Assembly: GCA_028583415.1 (NCBI GenBank)
Contig: CM053270.1
Coordinates: 57,568,529 to 57,632,528, forward strand
Direction of reading: 5' to 3'
DNA length: 64,000 nt
Source of the DNA: Protea cynaroides
Lineage: Eukaryota; Streptophyta; Magnoliopsida; Proteales; Proteaceae
This document shows, one piece after another, positions 33,500 to 45,507 of this stretch (positions are counted from its first letter, which is position 1; every line of letters begins with the position of its first letter). The notes under the pieces are model-generated. The model saw only the letters and a program-made list of their open reading frames with translations, was not told the DNA's origin and did not search any database. Both the position numbers and the translations under genes were made by a program.

Positions 33500-35014
33500 A
33501 TGTGAAGATGCTAGTTGGCTCAAGGCAATGAATGAAGAGCTGGATCAAATAGAGAAAAACAAAACTTGGGAATTGGTGCCAAGGCCTACGAGACAAGAAT
33601 GTTATTGGTACTAAATAGGTCTACAGGAACAAGCTCAATGAAGATGGCAAAATTGTAAGAAACAAGGCCGGATTAGTTTGCAAAGGATATGCTCAAGTTG
33701 AGGGAATTGACTTTGAAGAAACATTTGCTCCCGTGGCTAGGGCCGGAAGCTATCGGGATGTTTCTTGCTTTTGCAAGGCACAAGAACTTCAAGGTTTATC
33801 GGATGGATGTCAAGTCAGCTTTTCCCGAATGGTGACTTGGAAGAAGAGGTGTATATAGAACAACCAGAAGGATTTCAACTGAGTGAGGACCTACACTTGT
33901 GTGTAAACTGAAGAAAGCATTGTATGGGTTGAAGCAAGCATCAAGAGCATGGTATTCCAGACTGGATACTTATTTTTGTAAGTTGGGCTTCAAGAAAGGT
34001 TTGGTTGATAGTAATCTGTATATTAAATCTATGGATGGAAATCAGACAGTTGTGGTTGTATATGTAGATGATATCATCTTTGCAGGCCAAAAGGATGAAT
34101 TATGTCAAGACTTTGCTCAGAGAATGCAAGATGAGTTTGAGATGTCTATGATTGGAGAATTATCTTATTTTTTAGGTCTTCAGATCAGCCAGTTAAAGAA
34201 TGAATTCTTTTTATCACAGGCCAAATATGTGAAGGAAATGTTGAAGAAATTCACAATGGAAGACTGTACACCAATAAGCACTCCAATGATGACAAGTTGT
34301 AAGCTAAGTAAAGAAGATGACTCTCCCTCAGTTGATAATACTATGTACAGGTCAATGATAGGAAGTCTTCTCTACTTGACTGCTACTAGACCAGATATTC
34401 TTCAGTCTGTGTGCATGCTAGCTAGATTTCAAGCAGGCCCGAAGGAAACACATGTTGTAGCTGTGAAGAGGATCTTCAGATATCTGAAGGGGACAATGGA
34501 GTATGGTCTTTGGTATGCAAAAAGCAAGGATCTAGTTTTGTCATCCTACTCAGATGCAGATTGGGCAGGTTGTGTTGATGATAGGATGAGCACTAGTGGG
34601 GGTGCTTTCTATCTGGGCAGAAATTTAGTGGTTTGGCACAGTAAGAAACAAGAATCAGTATCATTATCTACAGCAGAAGCAGAATATATTGCAGCCACCT
34701 CTTGTTGTACACAGGTTTTGTGGATGAAACAAATGTTGAACGATTTAGGCAGTGAGTCAGACAAGCCTATTTCTATGTTCTGTGACAATACAAGTGCTAT
34801 AAATATCTCAAAAAATCTAGTTATGCACTCCAGGACGAAGCACATAGCCATTCGATATCATTTCTTGCGAGAGAAGGTCTTGGAAGGAGAAGTTCAGTTA
34901 GAGTTCATTCCTACAGCAGAGCAGATTGCAGATATCTTCACAAAGCCACTTCCCAGAGATCAGTTTGACTACTTGAGACAGAAATTGGGAGTGACTATCT
35001 TTCCCAAGCATTGA
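33500..35014 (+). CDS. Copia reverse transcriptase and RNase H
   Basis: The RT N-terminus is recognisable but broken ([20 protein letters not shown] at about 33515, then frame changes). From 33899 to 35014 it is one intact 371-codon frame: [20 protein letters not shown], the active site YVDD at 34061-34072, [24 protein letters not shown], then RNase H with [44 protein letters not shown] and ADIFTKPLP. All catalytic acidic residues I can recognise are present. It would copy the RNA into cDNA within the capsid. Translation as part of a polyprotein is not possible because of the upstream breaks. Confidence 0.92.
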
Positions 35015-35260
35015 GAAGCTTGGAGTGAGGGGGAGCAGGGTTTGCATGTTCTATTTTTTTTCTCCTTATGTAGGACTCAGGGGGAGTCTGTTGGTATTTG
35101 TTTTTGTGTTGTTATGGTGGTATGTTTATGCTTTGGAGCACCCATAGGATTGGAAAGATGCGGTGGGCACTCCTATGTGGGAAATCCCTTTGTTCTTGTT
35201 GTCAAAGGGGGAGAAATGTCTGTGGATTGAGTAGTTGCCAACAATTCCAAAAGGGGAGAT
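35015..35260 (+). promoter_or_regulatory. Copia 3' non-coding zone with several polypurine tracts
   Basis: Four PPT-like runs occur: GAGGGGGAGC at about 35027, GGGGGAG at 35080, AAAGGGGGAG at 35204 and AAAAGGGGAGAT at 35249-35260. Only the last touches the LTR start TGTTGG and is the functional PPT by position. The second is also followed within three bases by TGTTGG, a decoy LTR-like junction. Confidence 0.75.
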
Positions 35261-37358
35261 TGTTGGCCTATATATTGTAATTGTTGGCAAATTGGGCTAA
35301 CTGGGTCCAGTTTGATGAGAGAGAGTGTCTGCGGACCTTACAGGCGAAATGGCAGTGATACAGGTGATACGGCTTTGTTAGCAAGCATGGAAGAGGTGAA
35401 AGAATTAGAGGAGAGAGAAAGAGGAGAGAGAAAGAGGAGAGAGAAAGTGGGACCCAGGAGAGAGAAGGTGGGACCCACCACAGTGGTATGCCACCTAGAC
35501 AGACCAGCCAGCCGAGCAGCCAGCACAGCAGGCCAGCCACAAGGCAGCCCAGCCCAGCAAGCAGGCCAGGCTTGCCTTGCCAAGAAGCCAGCCAGCCCGC
35601 AAGGTAGGCCAGGCTTGCCTTGGCAGCAAGCCAGCCAGCCCGCAAGGCAAGCCAGGCTCGCCTTGGCAGCAAGCCAGCCAGCCCGCAAGGCAGGCCAACC
35701 CGCAGGCAGTCCTGCCCCGTAAGCCAGCCAGTCCGCATGCATCACCCTGCCGCAAGCTCGCTTGCATGCCGCGCGCGCGTTGGTTCTTCTCTCCCGCACG
35801 CACACCATGTGTTCGACGATTTTCTAGGAGAGAGAAAAGCTCTCTGGAAAATCGTCTCTGGCAGACTTTTAACAAATGGTATATGGTTACAGAGGCCATT
35901 AATAGAATTCATAGGGGTATTTTTGGAAAGGAAGAAAGAAAAAGATGCGAGATCGGCCGTTTAAATAGAGCCACGTAAGGAAGATTCCAAATCTGAGGCT
36001 CTAAAGAAGGCGGGATTCCGTGGTTCTCAAGCGGAGGCGTCAGATCCCATCGCGCATGAGCTGATTGGCTGGATGCAGCGCATAATCATGCGCCGCATCA
36101 CATGGAAGCAAAGCCGCGATCCAGTGTGGCGCACTTATAGTGCGTCGGCGGAAACGATTCCAATCCTGCGCATCACATGACCTCCGAATTTTGGAGACGC
36201 GGATTATCCAGATCCGAGGGATCTGGTTCAATCCCGCCCTTTTTATTGAAATCCGACGGCTATTTTTTGTGATTCCCTTTTCAGCCAATCAGAGCGCGAC
36301 AGGGCGCGGCTACGGTGCATCGCAGGCGCACCATGTGAGTTTAAAAGATTCCATTTGGAATTTTTTTAGAGGCCGAACTTGTTTATGCCATAACTTGGCC
36401 ATCCGGTGGCCAAATCCGACGATCCAAATTGCACCGAGCTAGGTTTTTAATGCTCTTTCTATTGAGAATGGTTGGTGAAACTGCTGGCCGCGAGAAAAAT
36501 CGTAGAAGGGGAGTTTTTGAAGAAAAAGGGGAAAAACCTCTTATTTTTGATTTTTCTTGCTTTGGGAATTGAAGACAGTCATTCTCCATCGTTATTTATG
36601 CTGATGTTGATACTTTGAAGAATTCTTGAAGGCTGGAAGAGCTTGATTGCATATGGCAAGGGTTTATTAACTATCAGATGAAGAAGAACATCGTCAGTTA
36701 TCAGAAAAATTGGTTGTGAGATTTTCTTATCTCCTTTATTATTTATTGAACCAATCTATTGTATGTTCAAATAGAATAATGATGTTGAATGCCTATGGTA
36801 CATGGGAATCTATTGTATGCTAGCATTAGGCAAAAAAAAAGAGAAGAAAAATATTGAATGCCTTGCTAGGGTGGGATTTAATTGTAGGGCATCATTATAA
36901 GCCCCAAAAATTGTATCTATTGTGGTGTGTTCAGTGGGTGCTGGACACTGGCTTTATGCCTGAATTCTGGCGTTGTTACGCCCTCTCAGTTTTATGCTGG
37001 GAAAATTTAGGGTGAGCATCCTTGTCCTGAAAAGGGCTAAAAGTTAAGTATTGAGTAAATACGAAGCCCATTGGGCATTACTCCGTGGATTAGCCATCAC
37101 TCACTGTAGTGGTGAACCACGTAATTTTTGTGTGTTGTGGTTTGCTTGTTTATGAGCTTTGTGAAGTGCGTGGAATGAATTACAGGATGGGTGTGCAAAT
37201 CTGGTAGACCTGGCCATTGAGTGGTGTGAGGTAGATTTGCATACGACTGTGTTTGGGACAGGTTATTTTGTGAATATCACTGGGCAGCAAAGAAAATTCA
37301 AGGGAGAAATTATTCACACTGATTCACCCCCCCTCTCAGTGTCATTCAAGGTTTATCA
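35261..37358 (+). repeat. 3' LTR of the Copia element
   Basis: It starts TGTTGG, ends TTATCA and is followed by the GTCTT duplication. It is nearly identical to the 5' LTR; visible differences include a short deletion near 35379 and scattered substitutions. It carries the same GC-rich 43-bp array (about 35563-35715) and TATA-like TTTAAATAGA at about 35961. Confidence 0.95.
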
Positions 37359-37363
37359 GTCTT

Positions 37364-38275
37364 TGCATGCTTTTTTTTTTACATCAATTGAAGCCTTTAT
37401 GGGTTCTACGTAACATAAAAGACAAGGGAGCCTATGGAACCAAAGGTGAAATATATCAATTATTAGTTCTTGCTAATGACATTATCGGAGGTGGAATTTT
37501 TTTTCCTTTTTATATATTATTTTTTACTATAAAATTAACTGATCACTTAAAAATAGACAAAGGAGCTTGTATTCATGAATGACAGTGATACTAATCCCCA
37601 CATGCAATGAAAGCCAATTTCTTCCCTTCATATTGAACTTGCAGAGTTTAATTAAATAAGGAATATATATATACTTGTGTTTAAAAACTTACATAAGTCT
37701 ATCACAACATAAGTCTATCACAACACAACAGGGATAGAAATCCTCTCTTGTGGATTTGCCGCCTGTCAAGAATTGGATTTCAGTCGACATACATACCGAT
37801 GAATTCGTATGCACGCTGACTGAACTCCAGCCCTTGGTTCAGCCAATAAATCTACCTACCATAAGAGAATATGAGAATCCACAAAACAGAGAGAAAATGA
37901 AATGAATGCATATAAAAAAAAAGGCCTTGAATGAAATCTATAATTACTGAATTGTTCTCAAACTATTCACCAGACTCCCTCTCGTTGTATTTGAACCATT
38001 ATTACTGAACTCACCATTAACATGTGCATTTTTTTTGGTAAACATTAACATGTGCATTTTTTACTTGTCTTATTATGCAGTATACGGACGCATTCTTCAA
38101 TTTAGTCCTTTCAACCAAAAAAAATAAAAAATAAAAAAAATATTAGTCCTTTGCTCAAAGTCTCCCTTTGCAAAAGTCTTCCTAGTTGGCCTTGCCTGGT
38201 GCATGAATCTCGTGTACTCTTTCTGGTAACCACATACGTCTCCCATTATACCCTAACCAACCTCATCTACGAAGG
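37364..38275. other. unassigned spacer with two short tandem duplications
   Basis: Contains a 17-bp tandem repeat (ACATAAGTCTATCACAA twice, about 37690-37724) and a near-tandem copy of ACATGTGCATTTTTT (about 38019 and 38049). No gene was recognised. Confidence 0.35.
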
Positions 38276-40642
38276 AGGGCTGTCACACCCCAATTCTGAT
38301 CCAACCAGAACGGTGTGAGTGAACCGTCATTGAACCAACGGTTCACATCAGGATCTCGAATAGGCCGTGTCCACCCATACAAACCATTACACATAACCAC
38401 AATCATAATATAAATATACAGCGGAAGACTTTAAATAAAATGAACCGAATATCTATTGATAATTTAAATAAAATATCCAATTATTCAAATCAAACACATA
38501 ATATAATATCTCTTACATCACTTTAATCCAAACGAAAATAACTGAAACAAATAAATAAAAATCCATCAAAGGTACACGCAGAAAGGGCACTCGCATGAAG
38601 CATCATGCTCGTCCTCCCCTGCTTGTACATCCAGAGCAGCTACACCTCCATACGCCGGAGCGTTCACATAATTGTCCACAGTATAACCTGCATCCAGATC
38701 TAAAATAAGATGTGCACAAAGGGTGAGCTCACAACACAGCTCAGTAAGACAATCAAACAGTTTCACAATATTATGCATGAGTAACAATCATTTTATGCTG
38801 TGGTCTGGTTTTAAGTTTACAATGTGCTTTAGAAAGGTTTGGTGGCCCCTGCACCTCTATACACGAGTGTGTGGCATCGCACAGTAGATCACACTACCAC
38901 CAACCCACATGCACCCATCATGGAATAGAGATAGAGCTAAGGTATACCCGCACCTCCCCTGATACTCTACCCATACCAGTACCTAAGCCCCTACTGGCCA
39001 GGGCTCGCAAACTGGGCTCGCAACTAACCAATCCTATATGTCAACAATGTATGCTCTATCCCAGCACAGCCGTCTACGGCATAGAGATAGAGCTAGAGCG
39101 TGCAGGCCGGGCCGGAGACTACAATACCTCACCTCCCCCTGATACCCTATCCGTAACTAACCCACTAGGATAGAAACAATACGCAGGTAGACCCTATCCC
39201 AACATAACTCCCTACGGCATAGAGATAGAGCTAAAGCATCGTGGACAAGCCAGCGTCAACTCGGAATCCTCAGTACCACATAACAATGGCCGGGACAACA
39301 TCAATATCGGAGACCATCGTACCACGACCTTCCCCTGATACCCCACCCGTACCAAGCATGTTAAGACAGAATACTACAAAAGATGCTAGTTTGAAGAGCG
39401 ATCACAGGCCCATGCCCCACTCCACACACCAATGAAAACAATCACATGCCTAACAATCACATCCTATCAATGCATGAACAGTAATAATAGCTGAAAGTAA
39501 AGGATGGCATGTGAATATGCACAAACATCACATCATAGATATTCAATGATTAACAACGATTTACTGTCCATTAATTATTAGGTTTATGCCAGATTCCCTT
39601 ACCTGACGCTCGTTCGATAACTTGCTCCACGTCGCAAGATCCAAACGATATGTCACAAAGTCCTACAATATCATTAGGGTTTCATTAAAATAACATTCTT
39701 AGAGTCTCATGTTGATCGAAAACCAACAGGGTTACAAAATACCCTCACAGAGCTGACCGGTGGCATGTACCGGTCGCAGCTCTGTGGGAAAGACTGGCGA
39801 CCGGTATGGTCAGCCGGTCCCCACAGATAACCTCCCGAGAGGTAGCGGTCGCAACATACCGGTCGCACTATGTGCAACCGGTATAGTCGACCGGTATGTC
39901 TCCGGAAGACCATACATGAGTTTTTCGACTGCCGACGATCATCCCCCATGGATTTTCAGGGTTTCTCCTATCCATTCTAAGTCTAGGCTTTGAGTTAGAG
40001 TTATCCCCAACTCATTCAAGTCTCGTTTCGATGAATATCATCTCGAAACTCAAATCTAGGGTTTGACGGCAACTTAGGGTTTATTAGCCAATTTAGGGTT
40101 TTAGATCAATACCTACTTTGCATGGTATTGATCCACCCACACAACTAACACAGAATAAGAAGATGGATTCAAAAACTTACCGTTGACTGGCGTAATGAGA
40201 GCGTCGTCGAACGGTAATGGCGGCACCTCCTTCTTCTTCCTAGCTCCTTCTCCTTTCCAAGCTATTTCTCTTCTCTAGGGTTTGTGAGAGACAATGGAAA
40301 TGATTTGAGGAGGCTTAAGGGTGTATTTATAGGCTAGAAATAGGGTTTAGTAACCCTACTAGGATTAGGAAACTTCTAGGATTCGAAATCAGGAAAGCGG
40401 GACCAGCAGAGACCAATTTCCAGATTCCCGCACATAGCTGTGCAGGCCATACCGGTCGACAGGTACCAAGACTGGTACCATCGACTGGTTACCTAAAATC
40501 AGATATAATTGGTCGACTTTGGTCCGATTTTGTACCTGTTTGTTATCCGCTTGCCCCGTCTGGCTCGGTGATGATCGGAAGACCTGTCACGACACAAAAC
40601 CAAGGTTAGACCGGGTTTTCAGAGTGCGGGTCTTACAAGGGC
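38276..40642 (-). mobile_element. solo LTR, Gypsy family A copy
   Basis: The LTR spans 38281-40637, starting TGTCACACC and ending TCTTACA, with the perfect 5-bp duplication AGGGC on both sides (38276-38280 and 40638-40642). On the minus strand it begins TGTAAGACC and ends GGTGTGACA and is nearly the same as the 5' LTR at 57689-60039. The minus-strand TATA box is at 40324-40331 (plus strand TATTTATA). Three copies of ATAGAGATAGAGCTA (38925, 39081, 39219) mark a degenerate tandem repeat of about 140-155 bp. Confidence 0.95.
39740..40500. repeat. ACCGGTCG-type inverted motif arrays in LTR copy A
   Basis: Two clusters, 39740-39905 and 40449-40495, contain many copies of ACCGGTCG and its complement CGACCGGT or close variants (GTACCGGTCGCAG, ATAGTCGACCGGTATG, ATACCGGTCGAC). 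The second cluster lies about 120-170 bases upstream of the TATA box on the LTR strand; the first lies about 420-580 bases downstream of it. Confidence 0.8.
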
Positions 40643-40679
40643 CCCTTGTAATCATGTTTCATTTGGCCCACAGTAGGAC

Positions 40680-40885
40680 TCAAATCCTCTCCAGCGAGTG
40701 GGCGGGCGGGCGGGGGGATCTGGCTGCTGGAGTTTACCCAGCACAGATCCCGATGTAGGGGGGATCTGGCTACTGGAGTTCATCCAGCGTGGATCCCAAT
40801 ACATCGAGATCTGTGCTGGGTGAACTCCAGCTGCTGGATCCCTACTGGAGAGGCTCCAGCGCTAGAGATTTTTTCACTTAAGTGG
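40680..40885. repeat. fold-back sequence
   Basis: GGATCTGGCTGCTGGAGTT (from about 40717) through CACAGATCCCGATGT pairs with ACATCGAGATCTGTG (from 40801) through AACTCCAGCTGCTGGATCC. The arms are about 42 bp with a short middle that itself repeats part of the arm. CTCTCCAGCG and CTGGAGAGG lie at the outer ends. It is probably a small fold-back element; no target duplication was fixed. Confidence 0.6.
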
Positions 40886-41825
40886 ATGAATTTATTTTTA
40901 TATCAAGTGAGATTGGGGTTAAAAAATAAAACGATGTAAGATTTATCATCAATCCATAGGCATGTCATAATGTGGAAATAAACTCGATATGCCTATAGTA
41001 TTGGGATCTGTTTCAGCCATCTCCATCCAATTGAGGTGTGTTGCTCTTGTTATGTGAAATACCATTCCAAGAACCATCTAATAGCGTCTAGAACCCATGA
41101 TAAGATTTTTATGCAAACATTTTTTTCTTATACCTGAGCTCAATCGAAAACTCGGAATGTACAAATGTTGCATAGGTTCCTATCCTTCTATATTTATAGA
41201 TCAGACTGCTTTTTTCTCATAAAGGATGGACAATCAATCTAAGGTGTCACGTGTCCCTAAAATTGAACACCTATAACTCTCTAAGAGAGTTGCAAAATGA
41301 ATAGATGAAACGACATGTTGATTACTCAGTCACAAATGAAACTACAACTTTTCCTCCTCTCTCGTCTTATTCGACGACACTATGATTTTCTCTTACCCCC
41401 ACTCTCCTTTCTCTCCTATCTTTATTGGGGTGATTCGAAAACATGGATGATCTGAAAACTTAAGTGAAAATACTTTCACTCGATGCAAACGGGCGGAATA
41501 ACGAAGCTGAAAAGAAACAAAGAAAGAAGATAAAAGAATGATTAAGATTTCACGATCAAAGGGATGATTAAAAAATAAAAGCCTACAGTTGCTTGTAGCT
41601 CAACTCTGAAAGTAGACAATAACGGTACAAAGGTCGAAGAAAGCGATAAATTCAGATCATTCTGGGAAATAAGATTTTGTTGAGCTTCTCACTTGTTTTT
41701 GTTAGCAGTTATTGCTTAAACAGTATTCCACTATGTCAGATTCCACGTGTTTCATGTGATAGCCTGACTTGTCTCCAAATACCATGAACCTAGAAATTAG
41801 GAGGTTTTATTTTATTTTAATTTTT
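40886..41825. other. unassigned intergenic
   Basis: AT-rich sequence upstream of the terpene-synthase remnant. It may contain its distal promoter, but no motif could be supported. Confidence 0.3.
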
Positions 41826-42206
41826 TTATGCTTTCTATAAATATGAAGTTACATGTTCTTTCTACTCCACGATTGCTTTTGAACCACAATACATTCCATC
41901 GTAGTTGCCCACGTTTTCATTATTCTATTTTAATATTAGTTGTCTTCGAAAGAAAGATGTTTGTCCAACCTTCTTTTGCTCCCTTTCCAATCATATATAA
42001 ATCATCTTTTTGTTCCACCACTTCATTTCTATCTTAATTTTAGATTTCTTAAAAGAAAGATGGCTGTTAAGTCTTCTTTTGTCTCCTCTCCAAACCAAAA
42101 CGATCATCTTCCTCAAAATACAAGCACAAAGATTATTCGCAAGTCAATCAATTTCCATCATAGCATTTGGGTGATCATTTCATCACAGATGCTCCCAGTT
42201 ATATGA
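41826..42206 (+). pseudogene. promoter and first-exon fragment of a terpene synthase (TPS-a-like)
   Basis: TATAAATA at 41836-41843 is followed by a 5' leader and ATG at 42060. The frame reads MAVKSSFVSSPNQND and then IIRKSINFHHSIW, which matches the RRX8W motif near the N-terminus of plant mono- and sesquiterpene synthases (Arg-Lys here). One G is missing after the Trp codon (42170). In the shifted frame the sequence continues GDHFITDAPSYMITK, as the family does, then stops. The rest of the roughly 550-residue enzyme is absent. An upstream imperfect duplicate of the leader and start region (ATG at 41957, followed by TTTGTCCAACCTTCTTTTGC) lies about 100 bases before. Terpene synthases convert prenyl diphosphates to terpenes; this piece cannot. 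Confidence 0.65.
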
Positions 42207-42484
42207 TAACAAAATAGCATTTTATTATTTTCTGATGGGGATACCTTGCCAACTCCACCATGTGCTATGTAGTAAAGTAGACATTTGATCTTGACTTGGT
42301 TATGTAACTATGAGAGAGAGAGAGAGATGTGCATGTTGCTACTGAAAATCTGACTATTTCTATTGTTGTTGGTGTTGGAGATCGATGGTTGAGGTTGTAG
42401 ATCTCTATTGTTTTTTTTTCCCTCATTTTCATTAAGTCATGAGATGAGGGAAGAAAAACACCCAACAATATGTGATGTCCACTA
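42207..42484. other. spacer with (GA)n and a hairpin-like segment
   Basis: A short GA repeat lies at about 42311-42327, and 42405-42480 can fold on CCCTCATTTT and GATGAGGG. A diverged copy of this last segment lies at about 46995-47090, beyond the Copia element. Confidence 0.4.
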
Positions 42485-42905
42485 AGAAGTGTAAGAATAT
42501 TAGTGTGGACTAAATTAATTATAGAGTTAATTGGGTTAGTGTGAGTCTGGTTACAGGTAGACCACTTTAAGTATGATTAGAAATGGACCAACCTGGTCCA
42601 CTATGGGACTGGTCCATGGATGGGGTGGTATTATATACCAACGGTTAGGGTCCCTGCAGCCACGGTTATTATTCTCCTGTTCCCATACGTAGAGAGAGTT
42701 CAAGGGATCCTTAGAAGGCTGTGGAAGACTCAAACCCAAGTGTAGAATGACGTGGAACGGGAAAGCAATTTTCAACGTACAGGTATGTGATTTACATTGA
42801 TTACTGTATTTTCCATTGTGTTCTTGGTATTGTGTGGTTTCTAGGGTTGATAAAAACCCTAATGGATTCACTGGGAAACCCTAAAAAGACCTTAAAATTC
42901 TAACA

Positions 42906-44640
42906 TTTGGTATTAGAGCCTCCCACACAAACTTAGGATCGATGGGAAACCATTGTAGAGAATGTATGCTAGAATGGATTGGAAAAGGGAGATATTTTTC
43001 TCCCCAAAATTTTTGTATGAACCTATCAATGATTGGGACCTTTGAAATTTTTATTTGACCGGTAAAAGATGAAATAAACTACATAGGATTGTAGGTCTCG
43101 GAGAGACAGAGCCGGCGACATAAAGTAGGTCGCCAAAAGTAGCCGGATGCGCTTTCACCAGCTGCCTGAAAAAGTGCGTGAGATCCACGCGCCGGCTGTT
43201 ATTCTTAAAAAAAAAGAAAAAAAAAGGGCTGATGTCACTAGTTTCGGGTAACTGAGAAACCCTAGTGGGTTTGATCGAGTTGACCCAAGACCAGGGCCAC
43301 GAGTCACACATGTGGTCAACATGTGTGACCTGGGCACCCATTTAAAGGCTCGAAACCCATTCACTGTGGCCCATGTTTCTGACCCGACCTGAAACCCTAA
43401 CCCATTAACCCGATAATGCAACCTAAGAACCAAACCCATCGACCCAAAAAAATAACCCGAAAACCCAGATGGGTGATCCAATTGGACCGGTGGTTAAACC
43501 ACTAGTTGGTTCACGATTTAGCCCCGCGGTTTAGTTCGACCAAGCCGTTTGGTTTGGTCTGGACCAAAGTATTTAAAAAAAAAAGTTTTATAGTGGGTTC
43601 GGTCCGCCCATAACCGAACCTGGCCAGACTGAACTGAACCAGGATAAACCGGTCAAAACCGGTTCAGGATGCAAGAATGCATGTGTCGACTTAGATCAGC
43701 CATTGTGGGCATTAGGAGCGCCGGATTTTGACGCAATTTTTTTGCGCTGTGTTCGTATTTTCGTGCTCTATAGTTTGATATATAGTTTGACCCAATTTGG
43801 TAATTTGGGGAATATAGTTTTGACTAAAAGGTGGCCTAAATTAGTCCGATTTGTAGTTTTTCTGCTTGTTTGTCAGTTATTTTTGTAATAGATGTCTGTA
43901 GAAGGTTATATGTATATGAGGTTTTGTTTGTTGACCTATATGATGTTGCAAAGTAGGATTTGGAGATATCACTGTGGAATTAGATTAATCCCACCAAAGT
44001 GGTACACTTAGTTTCATCATGATGTCTTCAAATTTAAAGTTGAATGTATATTTAAATGCTTGTGTAAATGTGATGTACACCGAAAGATGACATTGTCAAG
44101 TGTTTTTCAAATGAGGGTTTGAGGGTATCATGTGAAGATTGGGTAGATTCCACCAAAATGGTATACTCAGTTCCAACATGGTGTTTTCAAACCCCAAGTT
44201 GTGCATTTACATATACAATAGAATGATACGTTATACACTATTCTCCCAAGTGTGAAAAACAGCTAAGAAAGGCAACGTTAACCCAAAGGTAGCATTGTCA
44301 AAGACTAAATGTATATTCATGCACATGATTTGAAAGGGTTTTGGCTTTAGGGGTCTCATTAGCCCAAAGGTGATGGGATTTCGAGAGTCATTATTCTTTC
44401 GTAGTTACTGCACAGAAAATGAGAAGACAACTGCATGTTTATCCCAAAGGAGAATGTGTAGCTGGTTAACTCTTGGAAAATGATATATATACTCGCATAA
44501 GTGGTTGATATAGTTAGTGCAAGTAAATGGTGTGTGTATCAGTATTCTATTGTTTAATATGTATTTATATGATTTCTATATAATTCATCTATTGCTTGAT
44601 ATTTTTGTTTGAACTTATATGATGATGATGGTGTGTATCT
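42906..44640 (+). other. long leader of the gag-only Copia element
   Basis: 1.7 kb of non-coding sequence between PBS and gag. It includes an A-tract near 43208 and phrases rich in AACCCGA and CCGGTT around 43380-43660. No ORF is supported. Confidence 0.5.
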
Positions 44641-44646
44641 CTCAAG

Positions 44647-45507
44647 ATGTCTTTCCTTGTGACTATGCTAGGTGGTATATTAGTTTCTATTCCTACTTTG
44701 TCTGGAATGAGTTTTAAAAGGTGGTATGAACAGTTAGAAGCGAGTCTAGGCATGGTTGACTTAGATATAGCGCTTAAAGAGGATAAACCTGCTGCTATTA
44801 CTGATTCCAGTATCCCTGATAAGAAGCATAAAATGGAAAAGTAGATGACAACAAATAAAAGGTCTATGCTGCTCATGAGGTAGGCCATTCCCGAAACCAT
44901 GCGTGATGGTGTTCAAGCAAAGGAAACGACTAAAGAATATTTGAAAGAGATCAAAGGGAAGTTTGAGTTTTCTGATAGAGGACATAGAAACACCTTGATG
45001 AACAAGCTTACCAATGCAAAGTATAATGGTAATGGAAGTATCAAAGATCATTTCATGGAGCTTTCTGTTGCCGCTAAAAAGATCAAAGCCATGGGAATTA
45101 ACATTGACAATGAGTTCGTGATTCATTGTGCGTTATCTTCTTTACCTGATGGATATTGTCAAATTCAAGTCACCTATAATACTCAAGAAGAAGAATGTGA
45201 TATGAACAAGTTAATTTCTATTTGTACTAAAGAAGAATAAAGACTGAAGAAAAAGATTGAAAGTATCAATATCATAGGTCATCATTCTAGAGAGTATAAT
45301 GGTATAGGAAAGGTTGGGGTAGGAGCCCATAGAAAGGATAGATACTCATTCAGGAAAGGAAAACCTTATGATAGGGAAATGAGTGATGTTGAATGTTTCT
45401 AATGCCATAAGAAGGGGCACATGAAGAGAGAATGCAAGGCAAGAGACGCTTGGTTGGAGAAGAAGAAGAAGCAAACTGAGACACCAGAGAAAGAAGATGC
45501 CAAGTGA
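44647..45507 (+). pseudogene. Copia gag with a stop inside the zinc knuckle
   Basis: The first part reads PTLSGMSFKRWYEQLEASLG and, after two stops near 44843-44882, KETTKEYLKEIKGKFEFSDR, NKLTNAKYNGNGSIKDHFME, KAMGINIDNEFVIHCALSSL and YNTQEEECDMNKL, the UBN2-type gag of plant Copia elements. The knuckle reads CF-stop-CHKKGHMKREC at about 45397-45438, so the CX2CX4HX4C spacing is kept while TAA replaces the residue before the second Cys. A Lys/Glu-rich tail ends at 45505-45507. gag packages element RNA; this copy cannot make a full-length product. Confidence 0.82.

Larger units (their letters stand above)
27588..37363 (+). mobile_element. complete Ty1/Copia element, 9.8 kb
   Basis: The element spans 27593-37358, with 2.1-kb LTRs, a perfect 5-bp target duplication GTCTT (27588-27592 and 37359-37363), a PBS directly after the 5' LTR, gag, protease, integrase, RT-RNase H in Copia order, and a PPT (AAAAGGGGAGAT) directly before the 3' LTR. 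The LTRs differ by few changes by eye, so the insertion is young. RT wording ([31 protein letters not shown]) and LTR size fit a SIRE/Tork-like Copia, but I cannot assign the lineage firmly. Many single-base breaks in gag and integrase make it non-autonomous as written. Confidence 0.95.
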
